A program made the position numbers and the translations under genes. From Bacillota bacterium (GTDB lineage Bacteria; Bacillota; Syntrophomonadia; Syntrophomonadales; Syntrophomonadaceae), in the NCBI GenBank assembly GCA_017861475.1, contig JAGFXV010000146.1, positions 1 through 5,015 of the forward strand: a DNA stretch of 5,015 bases, in the 5' to 3' direction. Under the pieces are notes generated by a model. The model made no database searches. It was not told the DNA's origin and was given only the letters and a program-made list of their open reading frames with translations. This document shows positions 1 to 5,015 of this stretch, in pieces. How positions within the stretch are numbered: position 1 is the first letter of the stretch; each line of letters starts with the position of its first letter.

Positions 1-119
1 CGAAACAGGATCAAACTACGAAGGGTGGAAGTAGTCATCGTATACTCCTGACGAAGACACCTATTGGATTAGACTGTTACGGAGAGCCGTATCACAAGTA
101 AACAATAAGTATTCGGTGC
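1..119 (+). mobile_element. Possible 3' remnant of a group II intron with degenerate domain V
   Basis: Bases 84-92 (GAGCCGTAT) match the 5' strand of bacterial group II intron domain V, including the AGC triad. They are followed by five bases and a GNRA-type loop (GTAA, 98-101) at the spacing expected for the 34-nt domain V. The 3' strand is only partly recognisable: 109-119 reads GTA-TT-CGGT-GC where GTACGGTTC would be expected, and 102-106 does not pair with 93-97. The stretch before it (about 45-83) also has the feel of intron sequence just upstream of domain V, but this is recollection, not alignment. No domain VI or clear 3' splice boundary is visible, and any maturase would lie left of the window. 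Reading frames here are short: frame 3-101 is open but has no recognisable family. It may be a decayed intron end or a chance match. Confidence 0.4.
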
Positions 120-163
120 TGCAGGAAACAGCCTTATTTGGATGCAGGCAATCAACCAGTTAT

Positions 164-170
164 GGGGAGG
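164..170 (+). promoter_or_regulatory. Ribosome binding site that decides the kinase start
   Basis: GGGGAGG is a near-perfect Shine-Dalgarno sequence, six bases before the ATG at 177. The same frame is open further upstream, with a TTG at 138 and an ATG at 162, but the ATG at 162 overlaps this site and the TTG has no comparable site before it. The ATG at 177 is therefore preferred. I found no convincing sigma-A promoter in 1-163. The best pair I could make (TTACGG at 78, AACAAT at 101) is weak. Confidence 0.72.
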
Positions 171-176
171 AAATTG

Positions 177-1319
177 ATGTTTCAATTGCTGGGTGTTTTC
201 AAAGCTATAATCTATGGGATCGTGTTTTATCGAACCTTTCAGCAAACACCGATGGAGCTGCCGCTGATCCTTCTGTCAGCAGCCCTGGTCATCAGTGGAT
301 TCTGGCGAAATCTATATAACTACAGCTGCCCCAGGGTGAATATGGTAACGTTATGCCTCGATCTGCTTCTGGTTTTTCTTTTCTCGCTGGTTACAGGGAG
401 TGGGAGCTTCGATAAACTTATTTTCGTTTATCTGATCGAAGGGGTAGCCGTGCTGCCGCCGAAAGGCAGGATCATCTATAGTTTGGTTACCCTGGCTGAT
501 TATATCGGGGCCAGCTTGCTCTATGACTTTCAGCATATAGGTTATTTTGAGCCGCCGGGATTGGCGGAGATGCTTTTGTATGCATTGATCATATTACTGG
601 TTTGGGGAGAGCGAAGACAGCGGGAACAAAGGCTGGATTATAAAAGAATGGCAGAGGAACTCCGCTATACGAACCTTCAACTGGTGGACAGTTTGAAATG
701 GAGTGACCAGTTGGCAGCCGAAACGGAGCGGCAACGCATCAGCGGTGAGATCCACGACAGTCTGGGACATGATCTAACCGGGCTGATCCTGACTCTGGAA
801 GCAGGTAAACGAATTATGCAAACAGATTTGGAAGCGGCTGGCGGGTATTGGGATAAGGCTCTTGAGATGGCGCGTTCAGCCATGCAATCTGTTCGGGAAT
901 TGGTAGCCGGAAAAGAACTTGATTTGCAGTTTGAATTGGGTAGTTACCTGATGAATATGTCCAAACAGGTCCGGAATGCCTCCGGACTGCAGGTAGAACT
1001 TGAAATACCGGCCAGGATTACAGGACTTTCCGTTCAGGAACAGTTTAATCTATATCGCATCTTTCAAGAAGCGATTACCAATACCATGAAACATGCCCGA
1101 GCACAAAATGCCAGGATCGTAATCAAAATAGAACCGGACGAAATTATTTTCAGTTATGCTGATGATGGCATCGGGACTGCTGGCATCCAGTACGGAACCG
1201 GGCTCAAGGGAATGATGGCCCGAATGTCTGTTATGGGCGGAACGATCCACTTTGCATCCACATCCGAAAAGGGATTTTTCATTGAAGGACGACTAGACAC
1301 GCGAGGCTTAAGAGCATGA
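177..1319 (+). CDS. Multi-span membrane sensor histidine kinase, HisKA_3 (NarX/DesK/LiaS type)
   Basis: This 380-residue kinase should autophosphorylate and pass phosphate to the regulator encoded next to it. The N-terminal half has about six hydrophobic stretches (roughly residues 3-22, 28-43, 56-74, 79-94, 99-116 and 129-144) joined by short loops, so there is no sizeable extracellular sensor domain. A charged helix, probably coiled-coil (145-180), leads to the HisKA_3 dimerisation domain, with the H-box ERQRISGEIHDSLGHDL and phospho-accepting His193. His193 is followed by Asp194, as usual where the kinase also has phosphatase activity. The HATPase_c domain shows the N-box around Glu298 and Asn302, the G1 box DDGIG (329-333) and the G2 box GTGLKGM (340-346), so it looks catalytically complete. 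The stop codon overlaps the regulator start as ATGA. The architecture resembles DesK-like kinases that sense membrane state, but the ligand cannot be read from the sequence. Confidence 0.94.
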   Translation: MFQLLGVFKAIIYGIVFYRTFQQTPMELPLILLSAALVISGFWRNLYNYSCPRVNMVTLCLDLLLVFLFSLVTGSGSFDKLIFVYLIEGVAVLPPKGRIIYSLVTLADYIGASLLYDFQHIGYFEPPGLAEMLLYALIILLVWGERRQREQRLDYKRMAEELRYTNLQLVDSLKWSDQLAAETERQRISGEIHDSLGHDLTGLILTLEAGKRIMQTDLEAAGGYWDKALEMARSAMQSVRELVAGKELDLQFELGSYLMNMSKQVRNASGLQVELEIPARITGLSVQEQFNLYRIFQEAITNTMKHARAQNARIVIKIEPDEIIFSYADDGIGTAGIQYGTGLKGMMARMSVMGGTIHFASTSEKGFFIEGRLDTRGLRA

Positions 1320-1972
1320 ACAAAATTCGTATTCTAATTGCCGACGATCAGCCCGTTGTTTGCGAAGGATTAAAAGTGATTCTCCAACTGGAAGAAGATT
1401 TTGAGGTTGTCGGGACCTGCTCCAACGGACGGGAAGCCTTGGAAAGCTGCCGGGCGTTCCAACCGGATATCGTACTGATGGATGCACGCATGCCAGTGAT
1501 GGATGGTATTACCGCAGCCCGGGAAATCAACCGCTTGTTTCCCGACAGCAAGGTGCTGATGCTGACTACCTTTAACGAGCGGCAGTTGGTTGTCAACAGC
1601 ATTCAAAGCGGGGTCAGCGGATTTCTGTTAAAGGATATGCAGCCCGACGATGTATGCCGGGCTATCCGGGAGGTTCATGCCGGAGGCGCCGTCCTGCATC
1701 CGGAAGTGACGCGGATCGTCATGGAGCGAGCCGCCTGGATCAGATCTGAACTACCGACCAACGAAGGAGATGGAAATAATCTGAACCAGTTGACCAGCCG
1801 GGAAAAAGAAGTGCTGCGTCTGATTGGCCGGGGGTTATCTAATGCGGAAATTGCCGCGGAGTTATTTATTACTGAGGGGACGGTAAAAAACCACGTCAGC
1901 AATCTCTTAGCCAAATGCCAACTGCGTGATCGGACCCAACTGGCCTTGCTGGCCCAGAAGAAAATGACTTGA
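1316..1972 (+). CDS. NarL/FixJ-family response regulator (REC + LuxR-type HTH)
   Basis: This 218-residue DNA-binding regulator is the partner of the kinase before it; the 4-bp ATGA overlap implies translational coupling. The receiver domain (about 3-120) has the acidic pocket Asp10-Asp11, phospho-acceptor Asp56 in LMDARMPVMDG, the switch Thr84 and Lys106 in LLKD, so every phosphorylation residue is present. A linker (about 140-157) joins it to a LuxR/GerE helix-turn-helix beginning LTSREKEVLRLI (159-170), with recognition-helix region ITEGTVKNHVSNLL (185-198). Length and order are typical of the family, as in LiaR, VraR or DegU-like regulators. Phosphorylation is expected to drive dimerisation and promoter binding. 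Its targets are not shown; autoregulation or control of the next gene are possibilities only. No gene symbol is assigned because many paralogues look alike. Confidence 0.96.
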   Translation: MNKIRILIADDQPVVCEGLKVILQLEEDFEVVGTCSNGREALESCRAFQPDIVLMDARMPVMDGITAAREINRLFPDSKVLMLTTFNERQLVVNSIQSGVSGFLLKDMQPDDVCRAIREVHAGGAVLHPEVTRIVMERAAWIRSELPTNEGDGNNLNQLTSREKEVLRLIGRGLSNAEIAAELFITEGTVKNHVSNLLAKCQLRDRTQLALLAQKKMT

Positions 1973-2008
1973 GATAGATAAGATTCGATCTCAGGTTGGA
2001 TGTGCCTA

Positions 2009-2051
2009 ACGCCCGCACCATTTATTATGAAGGTGCGGGTTTATTGTTTTT
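2009..2051 (+). terminator. Rho-independent terminator of the two-component operon
   Basis: CCCGCACC (2012-2019) pairs perfectly with GGTGCGGG (2032-2039) across a 12-base AT-rich loop. A G-U and two A-U pairs can extend the stem at its base (2009-2011 with 2040-2042). The right arm runs into a T-rich tract (2040-2051). It lies about 40 bases after the regulator stop, so most transcripts should end here and the following gene probably has its own promoter. It is not T-rich on the opposite strand, so it is likely one-directional. Confidence 0.88.
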
Positions 2052-2098
2052 ACGGGGCGGCACGGAGATTTGACTCCAATGTGTACCAATAAAAAACG

Positions 2099-2105
2099 AG
2101 GGGGA
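2099..2105 (+). promoter_or_regulatory. Ribosome binding site that decides the start of the toroid-like gene
   Basis: AGGGGGA lies six bases before the ATG at 2112. The frame is open back to a TTG at 2070 and includes an ATG at 2079, but starting there would place extra charged residues ahead of an otherwise canonical signal peptide or anchor (MKRN followed by a hydrophobic run). TTGACT at 2070-2075 looks like a -35 box, but no -10 sequence lies at suitable spacing, so no promoter is called between the terminator and this gene. Confidence 0.72.
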
Positions 2106-2111
2106 TTCCTA

Positions 2112-3704
2112 ATGAAAAGAAATATCATCAAAATTGTGGCGGGGATCACATTGTTTGCTTTCCTTGCCGTCGGATTCTGGATCGGCCACGTTTTTGCAGC
2201 GATCCCGGCTATGTTTGAACGCAACGGGCAGTTACAGGCAGAAGGATATTATACTGGTCAATTCGAGTTTAAAATGCTGGCTTGTGCCTACTATTTGGAT
2301 CATGGGCATTACATCACTGCGTTCAGGCGCCTTACCGAGTTGCAGGAGCAGTTGGAGACCCGGCGGGGCATGATCAAGGTACCCAAATTTGCCGATAAGA
2401 TAGCGGAAATGAATTTCTACCTGAATCTGCAGAATCCGCGTACCGGCGCTTTCATGGATGATTCCTATCCGGCCGTTTTTTACTATGAACCAACCGAGAA
2501 CATCATTAATCATCTGCAGGAATTGTCATCAGGAACCGGGCGGCCCCTGCATCTGCGTTACCCGCTCCGCTTTATGGAGCAGTTTGATACGCCAGCCGAA
2601 CTTACGGCCTGCTTGAATGATCTGTCCCGGATTGGTTGGATCGGGGCTAAATTACCCAAGACCACCTTTGTGCTGACGACTCAGTTCAACTCCAGCGGCG
2701 AGTATGAGGGTCTGGGCGGTTATTCTCTGGCTCCGGGATGTGAAAATACTTTGCTGGAATGGTTTTCTGCTAATCAGGATCCGGTAACCGGAGCCTGGGG
2801 GCCCCGCGACCGCAACAGTGGTCGTCTCATCAAGGCTGATGTCAATTGTACCTATCGCGTTATTAAGCTTTTTATAGATGAACAGGGGAAAGATAAAAAT
2901 GTCTCTTATCCGCTGCAACATCGCCGGGAGCTGTATGCTACCATTCTGAAGCAGGCGACACTGCCCATGCCGGCTGACTCCAGTGCAGCAGAGATTCATG
3001 ATTGGAATCTTTGCCAATCCCAGGGCTTGAAAATGTTGACTCAAATTCTGTGGAAAAATGCATCGCCAGACCAGCAAGAGCAAGCCCGGATCATGATGAC
3101 CCGACTGATCACCAATCGGTTTGAAAAATTCTATCGGTCTGGGGAAGGTGCCTTCGCCTATTATCCCGAGGTAAAACAAGCCAGTCTGGACGGCACCGGT
3201 ACTGCCCTTTCACTATTGCAGAACGTGGGGGCCCTTTCGGATTTGAAGAGAAATGACCTGTGGGGTACGCCGGATAAAACCATGCAAAATCTGGGGGAAC
3301 ACAACGTCTCCCAAATATCTTCAAAAGACTTGCGTGCTGTCGTCGCAGCAGGGCAGATCAATTCCATTCGCATCTATACCAACCGGCCGGAGCAGGATTT
3401 TTATGTGGGGATCAGCGGCATCATATACCCGGAGGCTTCCCCGGTGCTTGATGGAGCCGATTTGCTGCCCCGGGTTGCAGAGTGGTTGCTAAACACCCCG
3501 CAGTCTATGGGCAACTGGACTTCGCGCGAGGAACTGTTGCAGGAAATAAATAAACGACAATGGCATGACGTACCGATTTACCAAGGCGATCAGGGATTGG
3601 ACCCGGCCAATAAACTGTTGCAGAAAAATGGAGAGCTGGTTCTGGTTGGATTTGATGTGCTCCAGGTACCGCGGGTCGCTGTCACTTTTCAGTTTGCCAA
3701 GTGA
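2112..3704 (+). CDS. Membrane-anchored or secreted protein of unknown function, possible alpha/alpha-toroid fold
   Basis: I do not recognise this 530-residue protein. It starts with a basic MKRN and a hydrophobic segment (about 5-28), followed by VFA-A (27-30), a possible signal-peptidase site. It is therefore either an anchored protein or a secreted one, with its bulk outside the membrane. The rest is mostly helical in appearance. Several segments recall the inner-helix repeats of the terpene-cyclase/prenyltransferase toroid: LQNPRTGAFMDD (106-117), NQDPVTGAWG (221-230, close to the squalene-cyclase QW motif) and SLDGTGTAL (358-366). The squalene-hopene cyclase DxDD acid motif is not seen, so cyclase activity is not supported. 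There are scattered cysteines but no lipobox. The gene stands alone between two terminators. It could equally be a carbohydrate-active or structural toroid protein. It is a real gene, given its length, ribosome site and terminator; its function is open. Confidence 0.85.
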   Translation: MKRNIIKIVAGITLFAFLAVGFWIGHVFAAIPAMFERNGQLQAEGYYTGQFEFKMLACAYYLDHGHYITAFRRLTELQEQLETRRGMIKVPKFADKIAEMNFYLNLQNPRTGAFMDDSYPAVFYYEPTENIINHLQELSSGTGRPLHLRYPLRFMEQFDTPAELTACLNDLSRIGWIGAKLPKTTFVLTTQFNSSGEYEGLGGYSLAPGCENTLLEWFSANQDPVTGAWGPRDRNSGRLIKADVNCTYRVIKLFIDEQGKDKNVSYPLQHRRELYATILKQATLPMPADSSAAEIHDWNLCQSQGLKMLTQILWKNASPDQQEQARIMMTRLITNRFEKFYRSGEGAFAYYPEVKQASLDGTGTALSLLQNVGALSDLKRNDLWGTPDKTMQNLGEHNVSQISSKDLRAVVAAGQINSIRIYTNRPEQDFYVGISGIIYPEASPVLDGADLLPRVAEWLLNTPQSMGNWTSREELLQEINKRQWHDVPIYQGDQGLDPANKLLQKNGELVLVGFDVLQVPRVAVTFQFAK

Positions 3705-3726
3705 AGCCGATAATTGGGGATAAGCT

Positions 3727-3757
3727 AAGCCCCGGAGAATTAACTCCGGGGCTTTGT
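3727..3757. terminator. Bidirectional rho-independent terminator between convergent genes
   Basis: AAGCCCCGGAG (3727-3737) and CTCCGGGGCTT (3744-3754) form a perfect 11-bp stem with a six-base loop AATTAA. The right arm ends in TTT followed by GTCATT, and the left arm on the opposite strand ends in AAG-CTT-rich sequence, so tails are short both ways. It sits 22 bases after the + strand stop and 27 bases past the end of the - strand gene, so it can serve both transcripts. Confidence 0.87.
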
Positions 3758-3781
3758 CATTAAATATATATCGGATCGTTT

Positions 3782-5015
3782 TTAGAAATCAAAGATTTCG
3801 ATCGGAGCTTCCAGGATGGAAGTATCAGCCATCTTGATGATCTCCAGGATATGCCATACATTGGGTACAGTGTTGTTCAGATAGTAACGGGTGGATAGTA
3901 CTTTGCCATAATAGAAATTGTAGTCATAATGATCAGGGCCCAGTTCTTCCATTTTCTTTTTGCAGATGACGGCCTGATCCATAAGCAGATATCCGCAATA
4001 CAACTGCGCAGTAGCAGTCAGGATGCGGCGGGCATAAATGGGCATCAGACCAATTTTGCCGGCTCCGACAAAACCGCCGATGGTCATCTGGATCTCACGA
4101 TAAGAAGCCAGTGCTTTTTTGAGGTTTTCGATTTCTTTTTCCATACCGGGGAAATTGCCGTCGTACTTGGCGATGAAATCATCGATTTCACCCAGGATTG
4201 ATGCAAAGATTTTGCCTTTGCCCTGCATCCATTTGCGGCCGATCAAATCCATGGATTGAATAAAGTTGGTGCCTTCCCAGATGGACCAGATCTTGCAATC
4301 GCGGGCAGAGTTGGCAGCCGGATAATCTTCGCAGTATCCATATCCGCCATAGGATTGCAGTGATTCTGCGGTCAGACCCCAGACTTCGTCAGAAGGATAA
4401 GCTTTGCAGAGCGGGGTCAGCATATCCATTTTGCCCTGGGCCCATTTGCGCTTTTCGGGATCGGGATCGTTTTCACGCATATCATCATAGAAATAGCATT
4501 TGGACAGCAGTGCACGGCAGGCTTCGGTAGTTGCCTTGTTGAGCATATACATACGTTTTACGTCTTCATGTTTGTTGATGGTGGTGCGGCCAGCTTTGGG
4601 GTCAGTCATCAGACGGCCCTGGATTCTTTCTTTGCCGTAATCTTTGGCGGCCCAGTAAGCATTGGCTGCTACTGCCAGGGACAGACGGCCGGTGTCCAGA
4701 CGGGCTTCATTCATCATATGGAACATCTGGGCCATACCTTCGCCAACGCCCTCTTCATTAGGAGGATTACCGATGATATAGCCGTAGCAATTATTGTTCT
4801 CGCCCGCTACCAGAGCGCAGGTGGCGGAACCTTTCATGCCCATTTTATGCTCAATGCCGATACATTGGAAATCGTTGGAGGTCAGGCTGCCATCTTCGTT
4901 AATCCAGTATTTCGGGACGGCAAACAGGGACAAGCCTTTGGTTCCGGGTTTGGCTCCCTCAACTCTGGCCAGATAGAGATGGATGATGTTTTCCATATCG
5001 TCACGGTCGCCGCAG
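3782..5015 (-). CDS. Acyl-CoA dehydrogenase, long (about 600-residue) class, N-terminus outside window
   Basis: This FAD enzyme would oxidise an acyl-CoA to the 2,3-enoyl-CoA, passing electrons to electron-transfer flavoprotein. The visible 410 codons begin in mid-protein: the frame stays open from the ATG at 4996 to the window edge, and the residues there (CGDRDDMENIIHLYLAR) match the interior of the family, so 4996 is not the start. In order come the end of the FAD beta domain (GTKGLSLFAVPKY and IEHKMGMKGSATCAL), the C-terminal helical domain with MNEARLDTGRLSLA, and QSYGGYGYCEDYP with IWEGTNFIQ. The catalytic Glu of that last motif is at codon 4276-4274. The extra C-terminal domain typical of the 600-residue class follows (about 4210-3782). 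About 190 N-terminal residues should lie beyond the edge. Homologues are often annotated DmdC-like (3-methylmercaptopropionyl-CoA dehydrogenase), but the substrate cannot be inferred. No disruption is seen. Confidence 0.95.
   Translation of the reverse strand, partial: CGDRDDMENIIHLYLARVEGAKPGTKGLSLFAVPKYWINEDGSLTSNDFQCIGIEHKMGMKGSATCALVAGENNNCYGYIIGNPPNEEGVGEGMAQMFHMMNEARLDTGRLSLAVAANAYWAAKDYGKERIQGRLMTDPKAGRTTINKHEDVKRMYMLNKATTEACRALLSKCYFYDDMRENDPDPEKRKWAQGKMDMLTPLCKAYPSDEVWGLTAESLQSYGGYGYCEDYPAANSARDCKIWSIWEGTNFIQSMDLIGRKWMQGKGKIFASILGEIDDFIAKYDGNFPGMEKEIENLKKALASYREIQMTIGGFVGAGKIGLMPIYARRILTATAQLYCGYLLMDQAVICKKKMEELGPDHYDYNFYYGKVLSTRYYLNNTVPNVWHILEIIKMADTSILEAPIEIFDF

Noticed and set aside
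1..12. CGAAACAGGAT resembles part of a conserved 16S rRNA segment.
   Set aside because: The similarity stops at once; the following bases do not continue as 16S rRNA, so it is a chance match.
3..101. Open frame entering from the left edge and ending at TAA 99-101, possibly the C-terminus of a protein.
   Set aside because: Only 32 codons are visible, the translation matches no family I know, and the same bases include the domain V-like sequence, so a coding call is not supported.
138..176. Longer kinase start at TTG 138 or ATG 162.
   Set aside because: The strong GGGGAGG site at 164-170 is correctly spaced only for the ATG at 177.
116..319. A 67-codon + strand frame overlapping the kinase start.
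   Set aside because: It overlaps the kinase in another frame, has no ribosome binding site and no recognisable content.
2652..3179. A 175-codon open frame on the - strand.
   Set aside because: It lies wholly antisense to the well-supported toroid-like gene, has no good ribosome binding site, and its translation has no recognisable domain; it is a shadow frame.
3929..4201. A 90-codon + strand frame inside the acyl-CoA dehydrogenase region.
   Set aside because: It is antisense to clearly conserved enzyme motifs on the - strand and has no independent support.

Overview
The window looks like chromosomal DNA of a low-to-moderate GC anaerobic Firmicute (Clostridia or Negativicutes). The grounds are purine-rich Shine-Dalgarno sites (GGGGAGG, AGGGGGA), compact rho-independent terminators, a NarL/LiaR-type two-component pair, and a long-form acyl-CoA dehydrogenase of the kind common in anaerobic acid-oxidising Firmicutes. 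The genus cannot be fixed from the sequence alone.

Layout. Bases 1-119 hold no convincing gene. They do contain a stretch resembling the 3' end of a bacterial group II intron, with a damaged domain V. A two-gene operon follows on the + strand: a multi-membrane-span HisKA_3 sensor histidine kinase (177-1319) and its NarL/FixJ-family response regulator (1316-1972). The two genes overlap by ATGA, and the operon is closed by a strong hairpin terminator (2009-2051). Next is a single + strand gene (2112-3704) for a 530-residue membrane-anchored or secreted protein of unknown function. Its repeats resemble those of the alpha/alpha-toroid (terpene-cyclase-like) fold. A perfect 11-bp hairpin (3727-3757) lies between this gene and the convergent last gene. 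That last gene runs on the - strand from beyond the right edge to 3782. It encodes the C-terminal two thirds of an acyl-CoA dehydrogenase of the roughly 600-residue class, with its catalytic glutamate intact.

How the genes relate. The kinase and regulator clearly act together: the kinase senses at or within the membrane and phosphorylates Asp56 of the regulator. The terminator at 2009-2051 separates the toroid-like gene from the operon, so it is at most a regulatory target or functional neighbour. The acyl-CoA dehydrogenase is a separate unit in the opposite direction and need not be connected. The least understood item is the toroid-like protein; the second is the intron-like remnant immediately upstream of the two-component operon. 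No defence system, CRISPR array, tRNA or rRNA was seen.
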